Assembly (NCBI RefSeq): GCF_001421015.2
Contig: NZ_CP013023.1
Location: forward strand, 5,290,278-5,354,277
Direction: 5' to 3'
DNA length: 64,000 nt
From: Paenibacillus bovis
Lineage (GTDB): Bacteria > Bacillota > Bacilli > Paenibacillales > Paenibacillaceae
The notes below the pieces were generated by a model. That model did not search any database and had not been told where the DNA came from. It saw nothing but the letters and a program-made list of their open reading frames with translations. Made by a program: the position numbers and the translations under genes. Positions 9,701 to 18,284 of the stretch are shown piece after piece (position 1 is the stretch's first letter; each line of letters begins with the position of its first letter).

Positions 9701-10746
9701 GAGACAGTATACTTCAAAGTGATATATGCTGAAGTACTCTCTGCTGCAATTTTCACAGCATCCACACTGCCTGTTTTTGTTGTAGCTGTTCCAACTCCAT
9801 CTCCAGATAAAGCATACGTAATATACCCTTGCAGGTTAGGTTCACCAGAAGCAGGAACTGGCATTACCACTTTACCTGTGATATCTACTTTGCCTGTACC
9901 ATCGGTTTCAGGTGTTGCACTAAAATCGGGATACGTGGACAAATCAGCAGAAGTAGTTGTACCCTTTACTGCATACGTATCATAAAAGGTTGTTTTACCA
10001 TTGAAAAATGTAACATCACGTGTAGTTACCAGCTTTTGAGTACCATTAATCACTTGAATCGTCAGTGTGTTTTTACCGCTGTTAAGTGTAAGCGGCGCAA
10101 CAGTAAACTGACTGTTTGTGCCTGATACTGTACCTGTTCTGCTCGCTCCGCCATTTACAGATACGATAACTTGTTTGGCATTAGGTGCAGAACCGCTCAG
10201 TGCGATACTCGCTTTATCCTGTCCAAAGCTGATACTTCCTGTGGAAGCTTTCAAAATAGCAGGTACATTTTCTTCCAGTGCTACCGTATTTCCATCAAGC
10301 GTACCCGACAGATTATACAAAGTAGGACCATCATGATAATCAAAATAAATAGATTCGGTTACTGCGTTACCGCCACCAGCAGGGTTAGCGGAGAATTCTA
10401 CTTTATTCAAACCAGAGTACAGTGGAATATCAGTTACTGTAATGCTGGAATTTTCAACCGTATAGTTAGTTAAGCCTTTTGTTTCGTTGGAACTATCTTC
10501 TACGAAGCCTGATCCACTTTTGTATACACGAACGACTCTATATTTAATCGTGCTTGCATTCACGCCGTTATAGCTACCCTTAATTGTAACTTTGGCATCA
10601 CCGACTACGTGTGGTGAGTTTGCATCATAACTCTCGTTCGGGAAAATAAAGAAGCTCGCTGCCTGGGCCGTATTTCCACCAATCCCCTGCGGCAAAATAC
10701 CGACCAACAAGACTACCGCCATAAGCATCGATAGTATTTTCTTCAA
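6736..10746 (-). CDS. Large surface protein with three C-terminal SLH domains
   Basis: This 1336-residue exported protein starts with a signal peptide (hydrophobic core 4-22, AQA near 27-29). A very long Thr/Ser/Val/Asn-rich region of probable repeated beta-sandwich modules follows. The last ~180 residues hold three SLH domains, beginning around YSYTDIVQHSYARDYMEAL, HFIDLNTNVNSIRS and YFKDFNSIDRYARAS, with the conserved ITRGEFVRAIVKAL and ITRQDAAVIIA motifs. SLH domains bind pyruvylated secondary cell-wall polymer, and csaB, which pyruvylates that polymer, lies just upstream. The start is TTG at 10746, with AAGGAGG nine bases upstream. A sigma-D-like promoter precedes it. The function of the body is unknown; it could be a second S-layer component or an adhesin. 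Confidence 0.9.
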   Translation of the reverse strand: MKKILSMLMAVVLLVGILPQGIGGNTAQAASFFIFPNESYDANSPHVVGDAKVTIKGSYNGVNASTIKYRVVRVYKSGSGFVEDSSNETKGLTNYTVENSSITVTDIPLYSGLNKVEFSANPAGGGNAVTESIYFDYHDGPTLYNLSGTLDGNTVALEENVPAILKASTGSISFGQDKASIALSGSAPNAKQVIVSVNGGASRTGTVSGTNSQFTVAPLTLNSGKNTLTIQVINGTQKLVTTRDVTFFNGKTTFYDTYAVKGTTTSADLSTYPDFSATPETDGTGKVDITGKVVMPVPASGEPNLQGYITYALSGDGVGTATTKTGSVDAVKIAAESTSAYITLKYTVSGVSGLTYGKTVNVSIKTTDGLASNNSLGFTLRDSSSPYIYKVNYLPGYSASMKSQASSLSSSALDGANIFSLPTAIEVLVVNGTDSTVIDTKAVDSQGQAATIKMTEIPGTRKDTTMTVNGKSQTMKRILYEVTDVSLKGTLTLSFTAKKDSAATTASPVVNATINFLYGPYVSYTKAYDGQVVKYGQNDTEVATSVVDKELNNFAGQISNIADASEIVYSGTGQTVFFYINNTQVQLKESSDKFHFVVADTATAYKAMFSGENTIKFVISSNKNSYENTIKVSLVPTDIPVIPYNATLGIFPFKASTSVNQSVEIPTAKDTVNFPMNGSNYTAKEGAFNVYGTFDFLDLGKDKATVQNNVKRISKLENYKLQIVDSNGLTKIWTLNNAFSSISGGKSTGDALNPNSSATSVDGLSVFYDYDTQSFAFTITDAKMAESPIVYSFTVYNSGDGGPTATATVEIDPVSGTYDIVRPLTAQKTTNSNFIDVILTSKDASEVTINKVKAEKQNFDTDGNGTNEFENAYRVTVKDLKPNKETKIPITVKIGDQTLKDTVTVKYVPTNIPGAQYMQTMKNSAKVFDGNLSLKFPSGTSLIRRDAEAAEDFKSEVFSGNNILFAIANSNDGVINRYDFESPKAGVKQQFTDYGKQYFVNNFNSHFVKASDVYWMDPGIADNASTGTFDPISDGQDPYQPVNFPSNPQAPSYWNRDANNELVPSKQGTLTLSYLPDMAVDAGKLVTVFYFDPELKQWDNIGGVVNASKRTITVPFDRFGYYVVAKLSYSYTDIVQHSYARDYMEALFAKGIMNATDPDTAFGANQYITRGEFVRAIVKALEIPLNYQGTKHFIDLNTNVNSIRSTDLYDFRYIETAARAGFVRGTDPQVFSPGDNITRQDAAVIIASATNLKLETDIDKINKGLVKYFKDFNSIDRYARASVLAVAKKGYITGSAIDPTDLTKGYTYDPSAKMLRSDTDVILARVMIGQKLLPKM

Positions 10747-10816
10747 AATAATGTTCCTCCTTTTATTCCGGTCACCGCTCCAACTCTTTATGGCGGGCTT
10801 AACCTGTCTACCTATT

Positions 10817-10843
10817 TTATCGGCAGATGTAACTCATATTTTA
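10817..10843 (-). promoter_or_regulatory. Candidate sigma-D (FliA) promoter of the SLH protein gene
   Basis: On the minus strand TAAA (10840-10843) is followed after exactly 15 bases by GCCGATAA (10817-10824), one mismatch from the Bacillus sigma-D consensus (TAAA-N15-GCCGATAT). The predicted start site is about 60 bases before the TTG start. An overlapping TAAAAT could also serve sigma-A. Confidence 0.5.
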
Positions 10844-10863
10844 ATAAAAACAGGAAATTCCAT

Positions 10864-10896
10864 AAAAAAGCTCCCTTCCCGGAGGAAGAGAGCTTT
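10864..10896 (-). terminator. Terminator of the DUF5693-csaB-tagA-tagO operon
   Basis: A 13-base-pair stem with one G-U pair and a short loop is followed by five T residues on the minus strand, about 200 bases after the tagO stop and just upstream of the SLH gene promoter. Confidence 0.88.
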
Positions 10897-11097
10897 GAGG
10901 TCTGCTATTCGGCTGTATCCTATTCATTCAAACAGCTATGGCTTTTCTATCTTATAACCTAGCTATTAGAGAAGCTGAATTGCCTGTACATATTATATAG
11001 AAGAAACTCGACGAAACGGTTAATTTCCGTCTTGTAAACAACTGAATTAGACAGAGGAATCAACCTGTATTATCGCATTTCATCCATTCTGGTTTGT

Positions 11098-12225
11098 TTA
11101 CGATTTGCTGCCTCTTGTTGGATCAGGTTTGACCCGCAGGCGTGCCAGCAATGTAAGCAGTGGACGTCTTGTTTTACCGACAAGTCCAATCAGTTCGGCT
11201 CCAATCTGCATAACGAACATCATGATACAGATCACGGCAAAGGTCACCCAGTTGGCTTCGTTCAATGCAGCCGACGATTGGATAATCGCCAGAACACCGA
11301 AGAATGCAGCAATACCATAAATCATCAGTACAGTCTGACGATGGCTGAGTCCGAGTTCACGCAGACAATGATGCAAATGACCTTTGTCCGGAGCAAAAAT
11401 CGGCTTTTTATGTACCCAGCGGCGAATGATTGCAAAGAATGTATCGGACAATGGAACTCCGATAATGATCAGCGGCGTAATAAACGATACCACCGCGATT
11501 TGTTTGAATCCAAGCAGTGACAGCATGGCCAGACTGAATCCGAGGAATAACGAACCGGTATCCCCCATGAAAATCTTGGCCGGATGGAAATTGAAGTACA
11601 GGAATCCGATAATCGCACCCAGCAGCAGCACACACAGCAGCGCTACAGGATAGTTACCCATAATCAGTGACATGGTGAAAATGCTGCCGATCGCAATCGC
11701 AGATACACCGGCTGCCAGACCATCGAGTCCATCAATCAGATTAATTGCATTGGTCACACCAACGATCCAGAAGATCGTGAGCGGAATGGAAATCCAGTTT
11801 TCGAGTGAGAAGTAATTATCCTGAAAAGGAATATCTACAAAATCAACTTTGATACCGTATCCGAATACTACTGCACATGCAGCAATGATTTGTCCTAATA
11901 ATTTAACTTTGGCTGATAATTCAAAGCGGTCATCCAGTACTCCAATCAGTACAATGATGGAGCCGGCTGTAAAGAACGCCTTCATAAAGTTCGCATCGCG
12001 TGCGGGAAGATCAAAAGGCAAAAATGGCAGGACTGCAACGAATGCAATCGTAAATGCCAGGAAAATCCCGAGTCCGCCAAGCCGCGGCATAATCCGTGTA
12101 TGCACCTTGCGGGCATTGGGAACGTCTACTGCCCCGATTCGAATTGCAAACTTTTTGACGAGTGGTGTGAGTGCCAGCGCTAAGGCAAGCGCCAGGACAA
12201 ACCCGATAATACAAATAGTTAACAT
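11098..12225 (-). CDS. tagO: Undecaprenyl-phosphate GlcNAc-1-phosphate transferase
   Basis: This membrane enzyme transfers GlcNAc-1-phosphate from UDP-GlcNAc to undecaprenyl phosphate, the first step of teichoic-acid and secondary cell-wall-polymer synthesis. The 375 residues contain about ten membrane segments and the MraY/WecA/TagO motifs: PNARKVHTRIMPRLGG near residue 37, NAINLIDGLDGLAAG (catalytic aspartates) and FHPAKIFMGDTGSLFLG. It is the last gene of the DUF5693-csaB-tagA-tagO cluster, 113 bases after tagA, and is followed by a terminator. The start at ATG 12225 has a weak GGGGGTC site. A role in polymer synthesis for SLH anchoring follows from csaB and tagA beside it. Confidence 0.93.
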   Translation of the reverse strand: MLTICIIGFVLALALALALTPLVKKFAIRIGAVDVPNARKVHTRIMPRLGGLGIFLAFTIAFVAVLPFLPFDLPARDANFMKAFFTAGSIIVLIGVLDDRFELSAKVKLLGQIIAACAVVFGYGIKVDFVDIPFQDNYFSLENWISIPLTIFWIVGVTNAINLIDGLDGLAAGVSAIAIGSIFTMSLIMGNYPVALLCVLLLGAIIGFLYFNFHPAKIFMGDTGSLFLGFSLAMLSLLGFKQIAVVSFITPLIIIGVPLSDTFFAIIRRWVHKKPIFAPDKGHLHHCLRELGLSHRQTVLMIYGIAAFFGVLAIIQSSAALNEANWVTFAVICIMMFVMQIGAELIGLVGKTRRPLLTLLARLRVKPDPTRGSKS

Positions 12226-12338
12226 TTTGCTTTTCGACCCCCAATTTATCTCACGGAGCCAATTATACTCCGTTCGAATCTAAACACCAAGCTTTTTTTA
12301 AGAACTTTTCGACAAAAATGCATAGAAAATTCAAGGGA

Positions 12339-13097
12339 TTACTGAGCTTTTACTACACTTTCCTTGTCTTTAAGCACTTTTAGAGCAAATTTGGGAAGAA
12401 CAAGCATCCGTTTATAACGATAAGGCTCTTTCATGAGGCGATAAAACCATTCCATCCGCAATTTCTGAAACGCCACCGGTGCACGTTTTGTTTTGCCTGA
12501 AATGATATCGAAGCTACCGCCTACACCCATCATAATCGGCACACCCAGCTCCTGTTTATACCGGCCAATCCATGGTTCCTGCGTATCCGCACCCCTTGCT
12601 ACAAACAGCAGATCCGGTGCTGCTTCACGAATACCGGCGATGACTTCCGCATCCTGGTCCGGTCCGAAAAATCCGTCTCTGTATCCGGCAATCACAATGC
12701 CGGGATATAAACTTTGTAACCGGGCGGCTGCAGCCTGAATCACTTCGGGAGTAGAGCCCAGCAGATACACTTTCCAGCTGTGCTTCTGACCGACATCCAA
12801 CAGACGATGAAGCAGATCGAATCCGGTTACGCGTTCAGCTACAGGCTGTCCACATGTAGAGGCTGCCCATACCAGCCCGGCTCCATCGGGAACGAGCAAT
12901 TCTGCATTTTTCATGATATGCATATACTGCGGCTGCTCCAGGGCAGTCATAATCATTATCGGATTGGCTGTAATAATCTGATGAGGCTTGCCTGTACCTA
13001 CAATGGATTCAAGGTAGCTTACCGTATCATTCATATTCAGTTTGGATACATTCAGACCGTAGATTGGCACAGTCGGAATTGTTTGGAATTGATTCAT
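12339..13097 (-). CDS. tagA: WecG/TagA/CpsF glycosyltransferase (ManNAc transferase)
   Basis: Family members add N-acetylmannosamine to undecaprenyl-PP-GlcNAc, the second step after TagO. The 252 residues show the family pattern: TANP near residue 44, VPDGAGLVWAA (catalytic Asp region), WKVYLLGSTPEVI, GYRDGFFGP and GVGGSFDIISGKTKRAP, then RMEWFYRLMKEPYRYKRM, which resembles the membrane-docking tail. The usual GAPKQE segment reads RGADTQEPWI here, keeping the Gln. It follows csaB with six bases between, and its AAAAAGGTG binding site overlaps the csaB stop, implying translational coupling. UDP-ManNAc would come from the mnaA product encoded at 32.4 kb. Confidence 0.93.
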   Translation of the reverse strand: MNQFQTIPTVPIYGLNVSKLNMNDTVSYLESIVGTGKPHQIITANPIMIMTALEQPQYMHIMKNAELLVPDGAGLVWAASTCGQPVAERVTGFDLLHRLLDVGQKHSWKVYLLGSTPEVIQAAAARLQSLYPGIVIAGYRDGFFGPDQDAEVIAGIREAAPDLLFVARGADTQEPWIGRYKQELGVPIMMGVGGSFDIISGKTKRAPVAFQKLRMEWFYRLMKEPYRYKRMLVLPKFALKVLKDKESVVKAQ

Positions 13098-13103
13098 TAG
13101 TTA

Positions 13104-14279
13104 TCACCTTTTTGCCAGAAAATATTGAGCTATAAAATGAGCCGGTCTGGCAGCATCCTGTTGTAATGCCTGGATAAGCGGCAGTTTGTTGGTTTGCCAT
13201 TCCTGCCCATGATCCAGCAAGTATACTGCATCTTCTACCAGACGTGCAGGTTCGGTTACCGAACTGGTACCGGTTGGCTTGATCTGCATCCGGTTCAGGA
13301 ACTGATCAATTTTGGGATCATAGGAAATTCCCATCAGCGGAACCGACTGTGAAGCTGCATAGATCAGACTGTGCAGTCTCATACCGAGCAGCATATGACA
13401 GCGGCTGACTTCGGCCAGCATCTGCTGTGGATCTGTCACTTGATCGGCTGTACTGATTATACTACCATTTCCGCTTATGTCTCCAATTTTATCAATAACA
13501 TAACGGGAAGCCTGCTCATCATCAGGTAAATGAAAAGGCAGGAAACGCAGGTGAACCGGACGCTGAGAGCTCAGAAGCTTCAGTCCCTCGGCGATTCCAT
13601 CCAGTTCGCGGCGCTGCTTGTCCCAGAACCGAACGGATATGCCAATCACCGGAATCGAATCTGTTGTCGAATATGATGCTGTTTCTGCCGCCTGATGAGC
13701 TGATCCATGACTGGCAGTTGATGAAGCAGCAGAATTACCATCCGGCAAAGGAAGCCCCATCACTGGATCAGCTACAACTTCGACGGAAGAAGAATCGATT
13801 CCCATCCGGCCAAGCAGTGAAGCTGATTCCTGATCACGAACAGAAATATAGGCACTTTTACGAAATACGTTGCGAATCCATTTGAAAAAGAACGGGCGCT
13901 GTACCGGGCCGACGCCCTGAGCATAGATGAATACCGGTTTACGTACCCATTGGGCGATATGGACAATGCCCAGATAGTAGGGGATGGTGAGCAGTCCAGT
14001 AGAATCCTGCAGTAGACTGCCTCCGCCACTGATCAGTCCATCGCTTTCCTTGAGCAGCTGGCGAATCTCGCCCAGCTTCATCCGCTGTACGGAGCGAACG
14101 CCATACATGCGAGATGTCCATTCCGGATCATTGGACAGGACAACCGGTACGATCCGGATGCCCTGCTCCTTTTCCTGTGCTGCCAGTGAATTCAGTATGG
14201 ATTTCAGGACCGCCTCGTCACCGCTGTTACGAAAGCCGTAATAGCCCGAAATTACGATTTGAACAGAGACGGAAGCCAT
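13104..14279 (-). CDS. csaB: Polysaccharide pyruvyl transferase
   Basis: CsaB adds a pyruvate ketal to ManNAc of the secondary cell-wall polymer, creating the ligand for SLH domains. The 391-residue protein has the family's N-terminal ISGYYGFRNSGDEAVL and the later HMLLGMRLHSLIYAASQSVP and GISYDPKIDQF signatures. A Ser/Ala/Thr-rich insert (about residues 175-205) looks like a flexible loop. I choose ATG 14279 because AAGGTG lies nine bases upstream; this start lies inside the 3' end of the DUF5693 gene (28-base overlap). With tagA and tagO downstream and an SLH protein beyond, its role is well supported. Confidence 0.94.
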   Translation of the reverse strand: MASVSVQIVISGYYGFRNSGDEAVLKSILNSLAAQEKEQGIRIVPVVLSNDPEWTSRMYGVRSVQRMKLGEIRQLLKESDGLISGGGSLLQDSTGLLTIPYYLGIVHIAQWVRKPVFIYAQGVGPVQRPFFFKWIRNVFRKSAYISVRDQESASLLGRMGIDSSSVEVVADPVMGLPLPDGNSAASSTASHGSAHQAAETASYSTTDSIPVIGISVRFWDKQRRELDGIAEGLKLLSSQRPVHLRFLPFHLPDDEQASRYVIDKIGDISGNGSIISTADQVTDPQQMLAEVSRCHMLLGMRLHSLIYAASQSVPLMGISYDPKIDQFLNRMQIKPTGTSSVTEPARLVEDAVYLLDHGQEWQTNKLPLIQALQQDAARPAHFIAQYFLAKR

Positions 14280-16279
14280 TTTCTCCAACACCTTTCAATG
14301 ATTTGCCAGATAACGATTGCCACGAGTCCCAGAATCAGACCCAGTCCCATACCCAGCAGACCACGGGACAGGGAAATCAGTACCGGTGAATGAATATGGG
14401 CAAATGTGTCTACCATCGAAAGCTGACCGATTGAAGCAATAATCAGAATGTAAATGGCATGACGATACTTGGCTGCGATAAACACACCAACAATAAACAG
14501 CGGATGCGCCATCAGGAATTCCTTGTTACGTGGACGAACATTAAACAGTCCTTCCAGTGCATTACGGAACTGCATTTCCAGTGGAGATACGGTTCCGGCA
14601 TTGCCTGTACGCTCCAGATAATAACGACCGACTACAAATACTACTCCCAGCACGATGATCCATGTCAGAGTAACTGGTGATTTGAGCAGTTTACGAAGGC
14701 CGGCAAAGCCGAATCCTTCTTTACCACGATAAAAAGCAATATAAATAGCTGTCAGTGCAATCGGTGCAAAGTGCAGAAGACTCACACCACGGAATTGATT
14801 AATAACCAGCTGATAAGTGATATCATCGAGCAGCCCAATAATGAACAAGGCTCCGGTCAGCGACCACAGGGAAGTAATAATAAACAATACTACTGCCTGG
14901 ATCACACGTTTGCCAGTAGATAAAGTCTGTCTCGACTCATACAAACGGTCTACTTTGCGTACGGCATAGATCATTGCAATAGTAGGAATACTGATTGCTG
15001 CCAGCAAAGCGATTCCCTGCTCCAGCAGCAGTGCTTTGTGAATCAGGATCAATCCGGCGCTGCCGATCAGGCCCAGTACAAAAGCAATGAGCGTCAAGCG
15101 GCGTACAAAATAATATGCCAGCAGCGAAATAGCTGCAATCGCTCCAATCAGTACAAGCAGCTTGGCATAACGCTCCATAGCAAACGTATGGACATCACGT
15201 GCAACCGCCGGACCAATTGTAAAGCCGTTTTTCTGAATATCATGTATCGCATTGCCTCCAGCCTGAAGGCTGTTAATAACATTGTCAATCGAGTCTGTCA
15301 TCTTGGCTTTGGTCGTATCACGCGATACCGCCAGATTCAGATACATCATGCGAATATTACGGTCTTTGCTGGCCAGAACAAAACGGTCAGCTACGGTAAT
15401 CGGATCCAGCTGGGAATCTCCCTCGCTCAGCGAATACAAACGTACTACATTGTAGTCAGTCAGATAAGCCAGCTTGCTAAATCCATCCTGAGGAGCTTTG
15501 AGGTTCTCAATCGCGGCAATCGCGATATGATGTTCCTTAAGCAATTGCGCAAATGCAGTAATACTCTTTTTCTCAATATCATCATTAAAACCTGTAACAG
15601 AACTGCCATCGAACAAAATCGTCTTCACGCCAACAGCGCTGAACTGATCCAGCAGTCCACTCAGCATAGCATGGCTATACGGCAGTGCATCATTCAGACG
15701 CGGCACGATCTGGAATCCCATATCATGCAATGTTTTCATTGTGATCGGATCCGGATCAAGCGGCTTGAGACCTGCATCATCGGGCGATGTCTGAATGACT
15801 ACACCCGGCAATTTCTGATACGACCATGGAGAAACCGAAATACCCAATGAACCGAACACTCGCTCAAGAACAGGCTTCAACATCTGCGCATTCTCTTCGC
15901 TGGTGAACTGGACATATGTAAAATTTTCGTTGAGTGGAATCACCTGATTTTGGAGATTAGCCACATCCGCAGAACTATACACATGAATTCGTTGTGAGGT
16001 TTGCAGTTCACTCAAACTGCTCTGGTATACAGCTGCAGATCCAACCCCTGCATCTTTGAGCCGCTGTAATTGTTGCTGGATATAATCCTGGGGATGAGGC
16101 TGATACGACGCAATAGTAATCAGATTACGATAATTAAATACAAACTCCACATTTTTGGACGTTGCTTCTGTCTGAATACGATTATAGGCAATCGGCAGAG
16201 AAGCCACCATACCAAGAATAACAAGTATCCATAACCATTTTGCAGAAGCGTTGTTCCAACGCTGCCATTTCTGAACCAC
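14252..16279 (-). CDS. DUF5693 family membrane protein
   Basis: This 675-residue protein has an N-terminal membrane segment (about 14-31), a soluble extracytoplasmic region (about 32-365, including NFTYVQFTSEEN) and a C-terminal block of roughly eight or more membrane segments. I recognise it as DUF5693, a family of unknown function found beside csaB in Paenibacillus. The start is GTG 16279 with GGAGG seven bases upstream. It is the first gene of the operon with csaB, tagA and tagO and overlaps csaB by 28 bases. From position and topology it may help export or assemble the cell-wall polymer, but that is inference. Confidence 0.85.
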   Translation of the reverse strand: MVQKWQRWNNASAKWLWILVILGMVASLPIAYNRIQTEATSKNVEFVFNYRNLITIASYQPHPQDYIQQQLQRLKDAGVGSAAVYQSSLSELQTSQRIHVYSSADVANLQNQVIPLNENFTYVQFTSEENAQMLKPVLERVFGSLGISVSPWSYQKLPGVVIQTSPDDAGLKPLDPDPITMKTLHDMGFQIVPRLNDALPYSHAMLSGLLDQFSAVGVKTILFDGSSVTGFNDDIEKKSITAFAQLLKEHHIAIAAIENLKAPQDGFSKLAYLTDYNVVRLYSLSEGDSQLDPITVADRFVLASKDRNIRMMYLNLAVSRDTTKAKMTDSIDNVINSLQAGGNAIHDIQKNGFTIGPAVARDVHTFAMERYAKLLVLIGAIAAISLLAYYFVRRLTLIAFVLGLIGSAGLILIHKALLLEQGIALLAAISIPTIAMIYAVRKVDRLYESRQTLSTGKRVIQAVVLFIITSLWSLTGALFIIGLLDDITYQLVINQFRGVSLLHFAPIALTAIYIAFYRGKEGFGFAGLRKLLKSPVTLTWIIVLGVVFVVGRYYLERTGNAGTVSPLEMQFRNALEGLFNVRPRNKEFLMAHPLFIVGVFIAAKYRHAIYILIIASIGQLSMVDTFAHIHSPVLISLSRGLLGMGLGLILGLVAIVIWQIIERCWRKWLPSLFKS

Positions 16280-16352
16280 TAAAGTACCTCCTTAATAAGA
16301 TCGTTACATTCGTCTCCGTCCTGCTGACAGTCAGGGGCCAAACATAACGAAT

Positions 16353-16388
16353 GGTTCCGCTGTCCAGATAGAGCCTGGCAGCGGAACC
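16353..16388. terminator. Strong hairpin between pgcA and the DUF5693 gene
   Basis: A ten-base-pair perfect stem (16353-16362 with 16379-16388) with an inner CCAG/CTGG stem lies 114 bases after the pgcA stop. It lacks a clear T tract, so it is a likely transcript end or processing hairpin rather than a textbook terminator. Confidence 0.5.
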
Positions 16389-16501
16389 CCTTCATTCATC
16401 TGCTTTATTATATACTGTACGGTAACAGAGTCCTACTATAATTTCATAGGAAAATGCCATTTCAAACAAGAATTCGCCATAAAATCAAGCCTTACTGGCT
16501 A

Positions 16502-18217
16502 TTAGCCGTCTACGCGACTCATTACAGCCTGCTTAAGTGTATTCATGCGTGCTTCGGAATCGGCCTGGGAATCTCCGCGTACTGCAAAGTATACTTTGAT
16601 TTTTGGCTCTGTACCGGATGGACGCAGGCAGAACCATGAGCCATCTGCCAGCATGAATTTCAGTACGTTTTCTTTTGGCAATCCGTTCAGGCCTTTGGAA
16701 TAGTCCAGCGCTTCCGTAACCTGAACACCGTTGATCTCGGAAGGGCTGTCGGTACGCCAGCTCTCCATAATACCCTGGATCTGAGCGACGCCGTCTTTAC
16801 CTTTGAGTGTGCGGGATTCCAGACTCTCCTGGAAGTAACCAAACTGCTCATACAACTCCTGCAATACATCATACAATGTTTTGCCCTGCTGCTTGTAGTA
16901 GGCAGCCGCTTCACTGATCAGCAGTGCAGCTACAACCGCATCTTTGTCGCGTGCGTAGTTGCCGGCCAGATAGCCATAGCTTTCTTCATAACCGAACAGG
17001 AAAGTATGCTCTCCCGACTCTTCGAACTGGTTCATTTTTTCACCGATATATTTGAAACCGGTCAGTGTGTTGTATACGGTCGCGCCGTAGTGCTCGGCAA
17101 TCGCCGCGCCCATTTCGCTGGTTACGATTGTTTTGACTACTGCGCCGTTGGAAGGCAGTTTACCCTGCTCCTGCAGCTGGCTCAGATAGTAATGAATCAT
17201 AATCGCACCGGACTGGTTGCCTGTCAGTACAAAGTATTTACCGGAAGGATCTTTGACAACTGCACCCATGCGGTCACTATCCGGGTCTGTACCGATCAGA
17301 ATATCGGCGCCTACTTTTTCACCCAGTTCGATAGCCAGTGTAAAAGCTTCGCGCTCTTCCGGGTTTGGAGATTTCACTGTGCTGAAATTGCCATCCGGCT
17401 CCTGCTGCTGCTCTACGATAGAGACATTGGTAAAGCCCAGACGCTGCAGACCCTCACGCACCGGACGGTAGCCTGTACCATGCAAAGGTGTGTAGACGAT
17501 CTTCAGGTTTTTGCCAGCTTCTCCTTGCAGCAGTTCGCGATTCACGCTGATGGATGTAACAGTATCCAGGAAAGCTTCATCCTCTTCGCTGCCCAGCCAT
17601 ACGAGCATGCCCTGACTTTCTGCTTCTTCACGGCTTATGCGCTTAATATCGGCAAATGAAGCGATCTCGCGAATATTGCTGATAACTTGTTCTGCTTCAT
17701 GCGGAACCAGCTGGCCGCCGCTCGCATTGTATACTTTGTAACCATTGTATTCCGGTGGGTTGTGGCTCGCTGTAATGACGATACCTGCTGTAGCGTTCAG
17801 ATGACGCACGGCAAAAGACAATTCCGGAGTAGCACGCAGTGACGGAAACAGCTTGGTTACGATGCCGTTACCTGCCAGTACGAGTGCAGCTTCCAGAGAG
17901 AACTCGGGAGAGAAATGACGGGAATCATGGGCAATAACAACGGAAGGCTTTTCCGTTCCTTTATGTACAGACAGAATGTATTCCGCCAGTCCCTGTGTCG
18001 CTCGGCCTACCGTGTAGGAGTTCATACGGTTGCTGCCCGCTCCGATTACGCCGCGCAGACCACCTGTACCGAATTCCAGATCGCGGTAAAAACGGTCTTC
18101 CAGTTCCTGTACCTGTCCATCCAAGCTTTGCAGTTCCTCTTTGGTTTTTGCATCGATTGTTGTATCATTCAGCCATTGATCCAAATTGCGTTGTGCCTGT
18201 TCACTAAGGGTTGTCAT
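16502..18217 (-). CDS. pgcA: Phosphoglucomutase / phosphomannomutase
   Basis: The enzyme interconverts glucose 6-phosphate and glucose 1-phosphate in the cytoplasm, feeding UDP-glucose and wall-glycan synthesis. At 571 residues it matches the Bacillus PgcA type. The phosphoserine loop TASHNPPEYNGYKVY places the catalytic Ser near 151; the metal loop is GTDPDSDRMG, the substrate loop GYEESYG, and the phosphate loop RPSGTEPKIKVY lies near the C-terminus. The ATG at 18217 has GGAAGG upstream. It follows fabZ by 67 bases with no terminator between, so the two may be co-transcribed. A mannose-phosphate activity is possible. Confidence 0.95.
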   Translation of the reverse strand: MTTLSEQAQRNLDQWLNDTTIDAKTKEELQSLDGQVQELEDRFYRDLEFGTGGLRGVIGAGSNRMNSYTVGRATQGLAEYILSVHKGTEKPSVVIAHDSRHFSPEFSLEAALVLAGNGIVTKLFPSLRATPELSFAVRHLNATAGIVITASHNPPEYNGYKVYNASGGQLVPHEAEQVISNIREIASFADIKRISREEAESQGMLVWLGSEEDEAFLDTVTSISVNRELLQGEAGKNLKIVYTPLHGTGYRPVREGLQRLGFTNVSIVEQQQEPDGNFSTVKSPNPEEREAFTLAIELGEKVGADILIGTDPDSDRMGAVVKDPSGKYFVLTGNQSGAIMIHYYLSQLQEQGKLPSNGAVVKTIVTSEMGAAIAEHYGATVYNTLTGFKYIGEKMNQFEESGEHTFLFGYEESYGYLAGNYARDKDAVVAALLISEAAAYYKQQGKTLYDVLQELYEQFGYFQESLESRTLKGKDGVAQIQGIMESWRTDSPSEINGVQVTEALDYSKGLNGLPKENVLKFMLADGSWFCLRPSGTEPKIKVYFAVRGDSQADSEARMNTLKQAVMSRVDG

Positions 18218-18284
18218 TATATCCTTCCTTTCTCCACTCGAATGTATTTTCCCAAATCCAATATTGTTTTATTTATCCTGCTGC

